Under the pieces are notes generated by a model. That model was not told where the DNA came from. It saw only the letters and a program-made list of their open reading frames with translations, and ran no database searches. Of a DNA stretch of 64,000 nt, positions 44,036-53,419 are shown in pieces. This stretch comes from Paraliobacillus ryukyuensis (GTDB lineage: Bacteria; Bacillota; Bacilli; Bacillales; Amphibacillaceae). Made by a program: the position numbers and the translations under genes. Numbering within the stretch: the stretch's first letter is position 1; each line of letters begins with the position of its first letter. Where the stretch lies: NCBI RefSeq assembly GCF_003315295.1, contig NZ_QNRI01000001.1:186001-250000 (forward strand), written 5' to 3'.

Positions 44036-45076
44036 ATGGAAAAAATTGCTGTTTTAGGAGCAGGTAGTTGGGGAACTGCTTTAGCTATGGTTTTATACGA
44101 CAATGGTCATGAAGTTAAATTATGGACACATGACAAATCCCACGCAGAAGAGATGAATCAGACGCATCAAAATATAAAATATTTACCAAATATCACATTA
44201 CCTGAAGATATGCACGTCTATACATCTTTGGCAGAAGTTGTGAAAGATGTCTCTGCAATTGTCTTTGTGTTACCTACAAAAGCCATACGAGACGTTTGTA
44301 GACAGGTGAAAGAGGTTTTAGACCACAAAGTTACTATAATACATGGAACTAAAGGAATAGAACCTAATACATTTAAACGTGTTTCTGAAATTATGGAAGA
44401 AGAGCTACCGCCTGAGTTATATAACGATATTGTTGTCTTATCTGGTCCTAGTCATGCTGAAGAAGTTAGTGAAAAACAACCAACTACGGTAACTGCTTCT
44501 TCAAAAACGATGAAAGACGCAGAAAGGGCGCAAGATTTATTTATTAATGAACGTTTCCGAGTATATACTAGTGCTGATATGGTAGGCGTAGAGCTGGGAG
44601 GATCATTAAAAAATATAATAGCTTTAGGAGCGGGGATTTCAGATGGCCTTGGCTATGGGGATAATGCAAAGGCGGCATTAGTTACTAGAGGACTTGCTGA
44701 AATTGCTCGTTTAGGTACAGCAAAAGGAGCAGATCCGCTAACTTTTGTTGGTTTAAGTGGTGTCGGTGATTTAATTGTAACGTGCACGAGTGTACACAGT
44801 AGAAATTGGAAAGCGGGAAACTTATTAGCAAAAGGAAATAAGTTGGAAGATGTGCTAGCTGAAATGGATATGGTGGTAGAAGGTATCCGAACAACACAAG
44901 CTGCCTATGCATTAGCTAAAGAAGAGCGTATAGAAATGCCAATTACAACAGGACTTTATCAAATATTATTTGAGCATGCTAATCCCAAAGATATTGTCGA
45001 TCAATTAATGACAAGAATGCGTAAACACGAAATGGAAGATTTGTCACTTATTTTGTCCAATCGGTACACGCAATAA
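44036..45076 (+). CDS. gpsA: glycerol-3-phosphate dehydrogenase [NAD(P)+]
   Basis: A 346-residue enzyme (B. subtilis 345 aa) making sn-glycerol-3-phosphate for phospholipids. Rossmann motif GAGSWGTA at residues 7-14, SGPSHAEEV, and LKNIIALGAGISDGLGYGDNAKAAL with the catalytic lysine. GGAGGG precedes the ATG. Gene order der-gpsA is conserved in Bacillaceae. Confidence 0.96.
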   Translation: MEKIAVLGAGSWGTALAMVLYDNGHEVKLWTHDKSHAEEMNQTHQNIKYLPNITLPEDMHVYTSLAEVVKDVSAIVFVLPTKAIRDVCRQVKEVLDHKVTIIHGTKGIEPNTFKRVSEIMEEELPPELYNDIVVLSGPSHAEEVSEKQPTTVTASSKTMKDAERAQDLFINERFRVYTSADMVGVELGGSLKNIIALGAGISDGLGYGDNAKAALVTRGLAEIARLGTAKGADPLTFVGLSGVGDLIVTCTSVHSRNWKAGNLLAKGNKLEDVLAEMDMVVEGIRTTQAAYALAKEERIEMPITTGLYQILFEHANPKDIVDQLMTRMRKHEMEDLSLILSNRYTQ

Positions 45077-45081
45077 TTAAC

Positions 45082-45107
45082 ACTATCACGCTGTCTTGCA
45101 TATAGTA
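45082..45107 (+). promoter_or_regulatory. possible sigma-K promoter of spoVIF
   Basis: CATATAGTA at 45099-45107 fits the sigma-K -10 pattern CATANNNTA, with AC at 45082-45083 as -35, 15 bases upstream. Short motifs, so modest weight. Confidence 0.35.
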
Positions 45108-45137
45108 TCTTGAAGCTATTAGCAAGGAGGAGAGCGT

Positions 45138-45398
45138 GTGAGTGATTTCCAAAAAAATATGTTTGACCAAATCCAAAAGAAATCAAACATAACTACTGAT
45201 GAAATTATGAAAGTGGCAAGTTCTGTGCAAAATGCAAATTTTTCTGATGAAAAAACAGTCCGTAATTTAGTGAAACAACTCGCTAAAATGGCAAATAAAC
45301 CAATTTCAAAAGAAAAAGAAGATAAACTTGTTCAATCGATTACAAAAAATAAAGTACCAAAAGACTTAAATTCATTAGGCCAATTATTTAAAAAATAA
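45138..45398 (+). CDS. spoVIF: stage VI sporulation protein F family protein
   Basis: An 86-residue, lysine-rich helical protein (FQKNMFDQIQKKSNITTDEI ... DEKTVRNLVKQLAKMA). Length and pattern match the SpoVIF/YjcC family, which helps coat assembly late in the mother cell. The start is GTG at 45138, after GGAGGAG. It stands where B. subtilis has yphE and yphF after gpsA. Confidence 0.75.
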   Translation: MSDFQKNMFDQIQKKSNITTDEIMKVASSVQNANFSDEKTVRNLVKQLAKMANKPISKEKEDKLVQSITKNKVPKDLNSLGQLFKK

Positions 45399-45765
45399 CT
45401 GATCTGGGCAGATGAGGATACGAACAAACTACAATAAGCATACAATAAACCGCACAAGCATTCATTTTAGGGTTGCTTTGGGTATTATTTAGTCATGATG
45501 AGACAGAGATTGCCCCCTCTGTCTTTTTTATATTCATTTATCTTTTTAACTCTTTTAATATGGCTCTATACTAAATGTGGTGGTCTCCCTTGATTTCTCA
45601 AAGCTTCCCTCGAAGAAAAACCCCTCTCTTTAATAATGGATATATTGAGGGGGTGAACAACACAATAAAAGTGACGAAATGCATATCTTAGGGCATTAAG
45701 AGTTTAGAGTGATTGAAAAAGAAGATACTGGGGCCTCAAGAGATAAGAAGCGTCTTATTATAAAA
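45399..45765. other. non-coding stretch after spoVIF
   Basis: No supported gene. It holds a terminator at 45501-45530 and a CCCCTC...GAGGGG hairpin near 45625-45655. The rest is AT-rich and shows nothing recognisable. Confidence 0.6.
45501..45530 (+). terminator. terminator downstream of spoVIF
   Basis: AGACAGAG/CTCTGTCT stem, eight-base loop, TTTTTT. It lies about 100 bases after the spoVIF stop. Confidence 0.85.
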
Positions 45766-45987
45766 GTACCTTAGCAGAGGAAATATGCGAGACTCCTACG
45801 GGAACAGCAAATGTTTTCGATGGGACGAGTAATCGCAGTCCCACGCGTCCGAAGATCCACTTGGTTAAGCGGCTAGAAGTTAGACGAAAACCGTCACGTC
45901 CTGTGACAACGTCTAACTGAACCACGTCCTGTGTGCCCGTGGCCGTGCCCGAGGAAAGCGAGTATATTTCCCCTGCGGTTCAGGTAC
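45766..45987. repeat. GC-rich structured repeat with inverted ends
   Basis: A 222-base element bounded by perfect GTACCT...AGGTAC ends. Beyond the ends the arms GCAGAGGAAATAT and its counterpart (45954-45976 read on the minus strand as GCAGGGGAAATATACTCGC) stay complementary. Inside are two more hairpins: TGGGAC/GTCCCA (about 45821-45841) and a nested GTTAGACG/CGTCTAAC around GTCAC/GTGAC (45879-45917). CACGTCCTGTG occurs twice. GC content is well above its neighbours and there is no reading frame. It resembles dispersed palindromic repeats seen in Bacillaceae genomes. Confidence 0.75.
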
Positions 45988-46164
45988 AAGTATGATTAAT
46001 AATGTAAGTGTAATAAAAGAGATGGTGGAGTGAAAATGACACCATCACATTTGACAGAGAATCTAATATTGCCTATCATAATTCTCCCCCCTTTTGCGTA
46101 TTCATTAGGTAATCGTCGCTTGTCTTTGGATTATTTGGGAATACTTAATTTTTCTTTAATTCAG

Positions 46165-46194
46165 TCATAATCGAGTGGGACAATGTCATAGAAT
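46165..46194 (+). promoter_or_regulatory. sigma-E promoter of spoIVA
   Basis: TCATAAT (46165-46171), 15-base spacer, CATAGAAT (46187-46194): both elements differ from the sigma-E consensus at one position. spoIVA is a sigma-E gene. Confidence 0.65.
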
Positions 46195-46248
46195 AGAAAT
46201 GTCAAAGAATCTAATCGTGTGGTGTAAAGGAGATCGGGAGGGGATCAC

Positions 46249-47727
46249 TTGGAAAGAGTTGATATTTTTAAAGATATCTCTAAACGTACAAATGGTGATA
46301 TTTATTTAGGTGTTGTAGGAGCTGTACGTACTGGTAAATCGACTTTTATTAAAAAATTCATGGAACAAGTTGTCTTACCAAATATTGCTGATGAAGGTGA
46401 TCGAGCAAGAGCGCAAGATGAACTTCCTCAAAGTGCAGCTGGTAAAACCATCATGACTACCGAACCTAAATTTGTTCCAAATCAAGCGGTTAGTGTTAAT
46501 GTGGACGAAGGACTTGATGTAAATGTAAGACTAGTGGATTGTGTGGGCTATGCTGTTGCAGGAGCGCAAGGTTTTGAAGATGAGAATGGACCAAGGATGA
46601 TACATACACCTTGGTATGAGGAGCCAATTCCATTTCATGAAGCAGCTGAGATTGGCACAAGAAAAGTTATTCAAGAACATTCAACAATGGGTGTCGTTGT
46701 AACAACTGACGGAACAATAGGGGATATTCCGAGAGTAGACTATTTAGATGCTGAAGAACGCGTAGTTGAAGAGCTAAAAGAGGTTGGCAAACCTTTCATC
46801 ATGGTAATAAATTCGGTACAACCCTATCACCAAGATACCGAGTTGCTGAGACAAAGTTTAACAGAGCAATATGACGTACCAGTTATAGCTATGAGTGTAG
46901 AAAGTATGGAAGAGCACGACGTGTACAATGTGCTTAGGGAAGCGTTATTCGAGTTCCCCGTCTTAGAGGTGAATGTGAATTTACCAAGCTGGGTCATGGT
47001 GTTAAATGAAGATCATTGGTTGCGAGAAAGTTACCAAGTGGCGATTCAAGAAACTGTAAAAGACATAAAACGCCTTCGTGATGTCGATCGTGTAGTAGGA
47101 CAATTTGACGATTATGACTACATTTATCAAGCGAAAATAGCGGGCATTGAAATGGGCGAGGGTATCGCAGAAATTGATTTAGAGGCTCCAGATTACTTGT
47201 ATGACCAAGTGTTAAAAGAAATAGTAGGCGAAGAAATTCGAGGTAAAGATCACCTGTTACAGTTAATGCAGGAATTCTCCGAAGCAAAAAGAGAATATGA
47301 TCAAATTGCCGAAGCATTACAAATGGTCAAGCAAACCGGCTATGGTGTTGCAGCTCCATCCATACAAGATATGCGGTTAGACGAACCAGAGATTATCCGA
47401 CAAGGTGCGCGCTTTGGTGTTCGTTTGAAAGCTGTAGCACCGTCTATTCATATGATTAAAGTAGAAGTAGAGTCTGAGTTTTCACCAATTATCGGAACAG
47501 AAAAACAAAGTGAAGAATTAGTACGTTATTTAATGCAAGACTTTGAAGAAGATCCATTATCAATTTGGCAGTCTGATATATTTGGGCGTTCCTTAAGTTC
47601 TATTGTAAGAGAAGGGATTCAAGCAAAATTATCTTTAATGCCAGAAAATGCAAGGTATAAACTTAAAGAAACCCTAGAGCGTATCATTAATGAAGGTTCT
47701 GGAGGTTTAATAGCAATTATTCTTTAA
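46249..47727 (+). CDS. spoIVA: stage IV sporulation protein A, coat morphogenetic ATPase
   Basis: A 492-residue protein, identical in length and very close in sequence to B. subtilis SpoIVA. It polymerises on the outer forespore membrane by ATP hydrolysis and is the base of the spore coat. The Walker A motif is GAVRTGKST with Lys30; DCVGYAVAG is the second nucleotide-binding region. The start is TTG at 46249, after GGGAGGGG. The conserved C-terminus GGLIAIIL, needed for membrane localisation, is intact. Confidence 0.97.
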   Translation: MERVDIFKDISKRTNGDIYLGVVGAVRTGKSTFIKKFMEQVVLPNIADEGDRARAQDELPQSAAGKTIMTTEPKFVPNQAVSVNVDEGLDVNVRLVDCVGYAVAGAQGFEDENGPRMIHTPWYEEPIPFHEAAEIGTRKVIQEHSTMGVVVTTDGTIGDIPRVDYLDAEERVVEELKEVGKPFIMVINSVQPYHQDTELLRQSLTEQYDVPVIAMSVESMEEHDVYNVLREALFEFPVLEVNVNLPSWVMVLNEDHWLRESYQVAIQETVKDIKRLRDVDRVVGQFDDYDYIYQAKIAGIEMGEGIAEIDLEAPDYLYDQVLKEIVGEEIRGKDHLLQLMQEFSEAKREYDQIAEALQMVKQTGYGVAAPSIQDMRLDEPEIIRQGARFGVRLKAVAPSIHMIKVEVESEFSPIIGTEKQSEELVRYLMQDFEEDPLSIWQSDIFGRSLSSIVREGIQAKLSLMPENARYKLKETLERIINEGSGGLIAIIL

Positions 47728-47753
47728 CGACTTGTTCAGCAAGTCGTTTTTTT
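47726..47753 (+). terminator. spoIVA terminator
   Basis: AACGACTTG/CAAGTCGTT perfect stem with five-base loop and seven T, overlapping the stop codon. Confidence 0.93.
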
Positions 47754-47830
47754 ATGATCTGTTAATGGTTTTTGTTAATATTTACTTCACTGAAACTAAA
47801 GTTTTGTAATAGGTTTACGTAAATGATGAA

Positions 47831-48300
47831 CGGAATGGAAGTGGGACTGTTCTAATTGGTCTAGATTTATCAGATTTAGTGGATTCTATTTTGTTGGTAG
47901 ACTCATCGAAAGAGATGTTGGAGGTTGCAAATGCTAAGATTATTAACAAAGGGATCATAAACTCAAGAGTGCTTTGTGCAGATTTCACACAAGAAACTCC
48001 TGAACTTACGACTGACATAATTGTAATGTCATTAGTCCTTCTTCATATTCCAAATACTAAAAAAATCTTACAAGTGTTGTTCCCTATTTAAATAATGGTG
48101 GTAAACTACTTGTTATTGATTTTGACAAAAACGACAACATCAATCATCCGAAAGTTCATAATCGTTTTTCGCATGAAGAATTGAAAACAAAATTATCCGA
48201 AGTTGGTTTTAAATCGACTGAACTTAAGACATTTTATCATGGAAATCGTATTTTTATGAATCAAGATGCCTCAATGTTTATTTCCACTAGTATAAAGTAA
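47831..48300 (+). pseudogene. decayed class I SAM-dependent methyltransferase
   Basis: Two adjoining frames together give one methyltransferase-like protein. Frame A (to 48091) carries GSGT (a worn SAM-binding glycine loop), DSILLVDSSKEMLEVA and DIIVMSLVLLHIPN. Frame B continues from about 48070 with PYLNNGGKLLVIDFD and runs to TAA at 48300. A one-base frameshift near 48068-48078 joins them. The normal N-terminus before the glycine loop and any start codon with ribosome site are missing. It has no counterpart between spoIVA and hbs in B. subtilis. Confidence 0.8.
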
Positions 48301-48471
48301 ATAATAGTATAATGGCTTGTTCAACTAACGAATCGTTCGTTGAATGTGACCATCATCCAAACAGAACTTCCAGTTTTATGAGCTTTGTTTTTCTATAAAA
48401 TCTCTATATTGAACTTAAACAGATTCATTTTAATATAGGAAAAATACTATTCTCCCATCCTTTGTAAACAC
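48301..48471. other. AT-rich spacer upstream of hbs promoter
   Basis: No gene seen. It contains one perfect inverted repeat AACGAA-TCG-TTCGTT at 48327-48341. Its lack of a T-run argues against a terminator. Confidence 0.5.
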
Positions 48472-48500
48472 TTGCATCCTGGTAGTTTATATGATATGCT
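48472..48500 (+). promoter_or_regulatory. sigma-A promoter of hbs
   Basis: TTGCAT (48472-48477), 17-base spacer, TATGCT (48495-48500). It lies about 225 bases before the ATG, leaving a long untranslated leader. Confidence 0.5.
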
Positions 48501-48725
48501 CCAAAGGAATTTAGTAAGTGTTTCACTAGGTCAAAAGAACAAAAAATTAATTATCTTGTTATTTTTTGTTGAATTTAAGGGAAAAGTCGTTTATTATAAG
48601 CCTTGTCATCATTTTATTGATGATTAGAAGTATAAGTTCTATGAATTTAGTGAACGAATGGAATAAATCCATTATTGTTCATATTTTCAAAAGGTATTTT
48701 GATTTTTTGGGAGGAGGTGAATGTC

Positions 48726-48998
48726 ATGAATAAAACAGATCTAATTAATGCAGTTGCTGAAAAAAGCGAATTATCCAAAAAAGATGCAACAAAAGCTGTT
48801 GACACAGTTTTTGAAACTATCATGGATTCACTAAAAGACGGTGACAAAGTACAATTAATTGGTTTTGGAAACTTTGAAGTACGTGAGCGTGCTGCCCGTA
48901 AAGGTCGCAACCCACAAACAGGTGCTGAAATTGAAATTCCAGCAAGCAAAGTTCCAGCTTTCAAACCAGGTAAAGCCCTTAAAGATAGTGTAAAATAA
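48726..48998 (+). CDS. hbs: nucleoid protein HU (HBsu)
   Basis: A 90-residue histone-like DNA-binding protein (B. subtilis 92 aa) that bends and compacts [23 protein letters not shown] and [21 protein letters not shown] are diagnostic of HU. The start at 48726 follows GGGAGGAGGTGA, an exceptionally strong ribosome site that fits its abundance. A strong terminator follows. Confidence 0.97.
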   Translation: MNKTDLINAVAEKSELSKKDATKAVDTVFETIMDSLKDGDKVQLIGFGNFEVRERAARKGRNPQTGAEIEIPASKVPAFKPGKALKDSVK

Positions 48999-49017
48999 AT
49001 TGTTACATATGGGCTAG

Positions 49018-49051
49018 AAAAAGGGTGCATTCTAATGCACCCTTTTTCTTT
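49018..49051 (+). terminator. hbs terminator
   Basis: AAAAAGGGTGCAT/ATGCACCCTTTTT stem with a short loop and T-run. Confidence 0.93.
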
Positions 49052-49146
49052 TAGTTTAACAACAAAGTATGAAACAATGTTAATAGATAGAGCAATCGGA
49101 CGATTTAAAATATATTTATAATCGAGTTAGACTAAGGAGGATATAC

Positions 49147-49371
49147 ATGCAAGGATTATCGCAAGGTGATTATTTCATTATTAAAGCTTTAGAAGATGGC
49201 GTCCAAGTTATTGGTTTAACAAGGGGGTCAAATACCAAATTTCATCATGCTGAAAAACTAGATAAAAATGAAATGTTAGTAGTACAATTTACTGAACATA
49301 CGTCAGCGATAAAAATAAAAGGAAAAGCTATCATTCATTCAAGTGTTGGACAAGTAAAGAATGATGAATGA
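49147..49371 (+). CDS. mtrB: trp RNA-binding attenuation protein TRAP
   Basis: A 74-residue protein that forms an 11-mer ring; with bound tryptophan it wraps trp mRNA leaders and stops their expression. IIKALEDGVQVIGLTRG and KFHHAEKLDKNEMLVVQFTEHTSAIKI are nearly the B. subtilis sequence (75 aa), including the tryptophan-pocket residues. TAAGGAGG precedes the ATG. In B. subtilis folE precedes mtrB; here hbs does. The trp operon itself is not in the aromatic cluster of this window. Confidence 0.95.
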   Translation: MQGLSQGDYFIIKALEDGVQVIGLTRGSNTKFHHAEKLDKNEMLVVQFTEHTSAIKIKGKAIIHSSVGQVKNDE

Positions 49372-49479
49372 TATCGGATACATACATATTTTTTGAAAGC
49401 GAAATATTACATACTATGTTATAATTAGGCTTAGAATTCGTTGTCACAGGGGTTTGGGAGAAAGGGCTTAGGTGATTAT

Positions 49480-50274
49480 ATGTCAAATTTATCGTTAAAC
49501 ACTATAGAAAAAGAATTAGAGGAAAAATTATATCATTCCTATTTAAACAAGTTTATCCAAAAGCCCAAAATAGATAAAGATAAACTTTTGCTATTGTTTA
49601 CACTTATAAATCATACATCTTATTCCGATAAAAAAAAGAGAAGCTATATATTAACTACAATGATTGTGCAAATCGCTTTGGATACCCATGATTTAGTAAC
49701 GCAACATAGTAGTGAAGAGGAAACAGATCAAATAAAGAAAAATAGGCAACTCACAGTATTAGCGGGAGATTATTTTAGTGGTTTATACTACTACATGTTA
49801 TCTCAGATTGATGATGTCGAGATGATATCCACCTTAGCTTCTGCAATTAAAGAAATAAATGAATTAAAAATGAACTTGTATTATGAATCAGGCCAATCCT
49901 TACACGCGTTGGTTGATCGATTAAAAAAATTAGAATCAGTTTTAATTGTGCGAGTTGCGCAACATGCAAAAAAAGATTCCATAAACGAATTTGCACAAAA
50001 TTGGTTATTAACAAAAAAATTAGTACAAGAAAAAGATTTATATACTTCAAAGCAACAAGCATCGATATTCGACGTTCTATTTCAAGACTCCTTTCATCGC
50101 TTGCAAAATCATCAAGCTTTACAAATGATTGAAACGTTTATCCGAAAGCATTTACTAATAACAGAAGAACTTGGTCGAAATTTACCTGTCCCTTTTCAAT
50201 CTGTAAAGACATCAACCCAACGTTTCTTTAACGAATATTTTAGTCATAATAAACTGGCAATGGAAGAAGGGTAA
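49480..50274 (+). CDS. hepS: heptaprenyl diphosphate synthase component I
   Basis: A 264-residue non-catalytic subunit that pairs with HepT to make the C35 side chain of menaquinone (B. subtilis HepS 251 aa). HexPS_HepS-type regions include YSDKKKRSYILTTMIVQIALDTHD and LAGDYFSGLYYYML. It carries no aspartate-rich motif, as expected. The start at 49480 follows TTAGGTGAT. It lies in the order hepS-menG-hepT, as in B. subtilis. Confidence 0.9.
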   Translation: MSNLSLNTIEKELEEKLYHSYLNKFIQKPKIDKDKLLLLFTLINHTSYSDKKKRSYILTTMIVQIALDTHDLVTQHSSEEETDQIKKNRQLTVLAGDYFSGLYYYMLSQIDDVEMISTLASAIKEINELKMNLYYESGQSLHALVDRLKKLESVLIVRVAQHAKKDSINEFAQNWLLTKKLVQEKDLYTSKQQASIFDVLFQDSFHRLQNHQALQMIETFIRKHLLITEELGRNLPVPFQSVKTSTQRFFNEYFSHNKLAMEEG

Positions 50275-50278
50275 ATAA

Positions 50279-50995
50279 TTGAATAAACAAACAAAAGAAG
50301 AACGTGTGCATCACGTTTTTGAAAAGATATATAATCGTTACGATTTCATGAATTCAGTTATCTCCTTTAAACGCCATATCGCTTGGAGAAAAGACGTCAT
50401 GAAAAGAATGAAGGTAAGTCGTGGCTCATCTGCATTAGACGTATGTTGTGGTACTGGAGACTGGACATTTGCTTTAGCAGACAAATCAGGTCGATCGGGA
50501 GAAATTGTTGGACTAGATTTTAGCGAAAATATGCTTTCAGTAGCAAAACAAAAACATGATAAGCAAATTCAACCGCAACTTACTTTCATGCATGGAAATG
50601 CAATGGAATTACCTTTTGAATCAGACTCATTTGATTTTGCAACCATCGGTTTTGGTTTGCGAAACGTTCCAGACTATCAACAAGTTCTTAAAGAAATGAC
50701 TAGAGTCGTAAAACCTGGTGGCAAAGTAGTTTGTTTAGAGACATCTCAACCAACATTACCTGTATTTCGTCAGCTATATTATTCTTATTTTAAATTCATC
50801 ATGCCGACATTTGGCAGACTTTTGGCGAGTAGTTATCAAGAATATGCTTGGTTGCATGAATCAGCTAAAAATTTTCCGGGTAAAAAAGAATTAAAAGAAA
50901 TGTTTGAACAAGCAGGTCTTACTGCTGTTCAAGTGAAAAGCTATACTGGCGGTGTAGCAGCTATGCATATGGGTGTGAAACCAAAGAAATCTTAG
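50279..50995 (+). CDS. menG: demethylmenaquinone methyltransferase
   Basis: A 238-residue class I methyltransferase (B. subtilis MenG 233 aa) for the last step of menaquinone synthesis. SAM-binding [16 protein letters not shown] at about residues 54-69, GLDFSENML, and the UbiE signature near [19 protein letters not shown]. The start is TTG at 50279, after GAAGGG within the hepS end. It shows that a menaquinone pathway is retained. Confidence 0.95.
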   Translation: MNKQTKEERVHHVFEKIYNRYDFMNSVISFKRHIAWRKDVMKRMKVSRGSSALDVCCGTGDWTFALADKSGRSGEIVGLDFSENMLSVAKQKHDKQIQPQLTFMHGNAMELPFESDSFDFATIGFGLRNVPDYQQVLKEMTRVVKPGGKVVCLETSQPTLPVFRQLYYSYFKFIMPTFGRLLASSYQEYAWLHESAKNFPGKKELKEMFEQAGLTAVQVKSYTGGVAAMHMGVKPKKS

Positions 50996-51028
50996 CAACA
51001 ATATATTAACTTAAAGGTGAAGTAAATA

Positions 51029-51997
51029 ATGAAATTAGCAAAGACATATTCCTATCTGAAACCAGATTTAGGAGTAATTGAAAAAGATTTAGAAAAAATC
51101 ATTCAAGCTGATCATTCGATATTAAACGAAGCATCTACGCAACTGCTTAAGGCTGGCGGTAAAAGGCTACGTCCGGTGTTTGTATTAATTTCGGCTCAAT
51201 TTGGTCAATACGATTTATCAAAAGTTAAACATGTTGCAGTAGCTTTGGAATTAATTCATATGGCTTCATTAGTTCATGACGATGTGATCGATAATTCAGA
51301 ATTACGACGTGGTAAGCCTACCGTAAAAGCAAAATGGGATAATCGTATCGCTATGTATACGGGAGACTATATTTTTGCCAGGGCATTAGAATACTTAGCA
51401 GAAATCAATGACCCAAGAGCTCACCAAATTTTATCTAAAACGATGGTGGATTTAACAATTGGAGAGATTACGCAAATACGAGACAAATTTAATACGCGCC
51501 AAAGCTTACGTGACTATTTACGCCGTATTAAACGTAAAACTGCTTTACTAATTACCTCTAGCACACAACTAGGAGCGATAGCTGCAAGTGTGCCAATTGA
51601 ACAAGAAAAACACCTTGAACGATATGGTTATTATATCGGAATGTCATATCAAATTATCGATGATATCTTAGACTTTACAGCATCAGAAAAACAATTAGGC
51701 AAACCAGCAGGTAGTGATTTAATGCAAGGAAATATAACATTGCCTGTACTAATTGCTATGAAAGATCCGAATTTTTATCAACAGTTGCAAGAATTATTTA
51801 CACATAAATCTATTACACAAGATGAAATAAAACCATTTATCGAACAGATCAAACAATCAGATGCTATTGAACAGAGTTTTGAAATTAGTAATCAGTATTT
51901 GCAAAAAGCTTTTCATGCCTTAGATAAGTTACCAAATGTGAAAGCAAAGCAAACTTTAAAAGACATAGCCACTTATATTGGACAAAGAAAAGCATAA
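51029..51997 (+). CDS. hepT: heptaprenyl diphosphate synthase component II
   Basis: A 322-residue trans-prenyltransferase with both aspartate-rich motifs: LVHDDVIDNSELRRG and IIDDILDFTASEKQLGKPAGSD. It is the catalytic partner of HepS. AAAGGTGA precedes the ATG. ndk follows with a 31-base gap. Confidence 0.95.
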   Translation: MKLAKTYSYLKPDLGVIEKDLEKIIQADHSILNEASTQLLKAGGKRLRPVFVLISAQFGQYDLSKVKHVAVALELIHMASLVHDDVIDNSELRRGKPTVKAKWDNRIAMYTGDYIFARALEYLAEINDPRAHQILSKTMVDLTIGEITQIRDKFNTRQSLRDYLRRIKRKTALLITSSTQLGAIAASVPIEQEKHLERYGYYIGMSYQIIDDILDFTASEKQLGKPAGSDLMQGNITLPVLIAMKDPNFYQQLQELFTHKSITQDEIKPFIEQIKQSDAIEQSFEISNQYLQKAFHALDKLPNVKAKQTLKDIATYIGQRKA

Positions 51998-52028
51998 GAA
52001 TTTTCTGGAATAGGAGTTGTCTAAGAAG

Positions 52029-52433
52029 ATGGAACAATCATTGATTATGATAAAACCGGATGGGGTTAAACAAGGTAATATTGGTCAGATTATTCATCGA
52101 TTTGAACAGCATGATTATCAACTCAGAGCAATTAAGATGTTCACGATGTCTCAAGAGTTAGCAAAACAGCATTACGCAGCTCACAAACAGAAGGATTTTT
52201 TTGATGATCTAGTAGCTTTTATCACGTCAGGACCAGTTGTTCCGATGGTTTGGCAGGGAACAGATATCATTGCAAGTGCACGAGATATTATTGGTACTAC
52301 GGATCCCAAAGCCGCCAAACTTAATACGATACGCGCTGACTTTGGTACAGATGTCCGACATAATGCAATTCATGGTTCTGATTCAGTTGAAAATGCAAAA
52401 ATAGAAATAGCTCGATTTTTTCCAGATATGTAA
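52029..52433 (+). CDS. ndk: nucleoside diphosphate kinase
   Basis: A 134-residue kinase balancing NTP pools. The active-site histidine is in RHNAIHGSDS (His115-region) and the N-terminus MEQSLIMIKPDGV is typical. B. subtilis Ndk is about 148 aa; here the protein ends at ARFFPDM, lacking the last about 14 residues that pack at the subunit interface. The start at 52029 is chosen by homology; a TTG at 52017 overlaps the GGAG. Confidence 0.94.
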   Translation: MEQSLIMIKPDGVKQGNIGQIIHRFEQHDYQLRAIKMFTMSQELAKQHYAAHKQKDFFDDLVAFITSGPVVPMVWQGTDIIASARDIIGTTDPKAAKLNTIRADFGTDVRHNAIHGSDSVENAKIEIARFFPDM

Positions 52434-52490
52434 TACAATACACCTATAACAATACCTAACTTATACCTCTCGTACTATGCGGGGGGTTGA

Positions 52491-53303
<813 letters not shown>

Positions 53304-53419
53304 TTAGCTAGTTATCCAGAAATTTTAGAAAAAATAGAATAATTCATTTATTAATCACACACAGATAGACAAACATATGATATAGTAATACAAAATTGTA
53401 ATAACAGGGGGGTTGCGCA

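Noticed and set aside
45399-46248. Small protein genes in the gap before spoIVA
   Set aside because: Only very short frames (about a dozen codons) occur and the GC-rich element contains stops in all frames; no supported coding sequence.
48647-49030. 127-codon minus-strand frame opposite hbs
   Set aside because: It is the mirror of hbs, which has a strong ribosome site and perfect family match; the minus frame has no such support.
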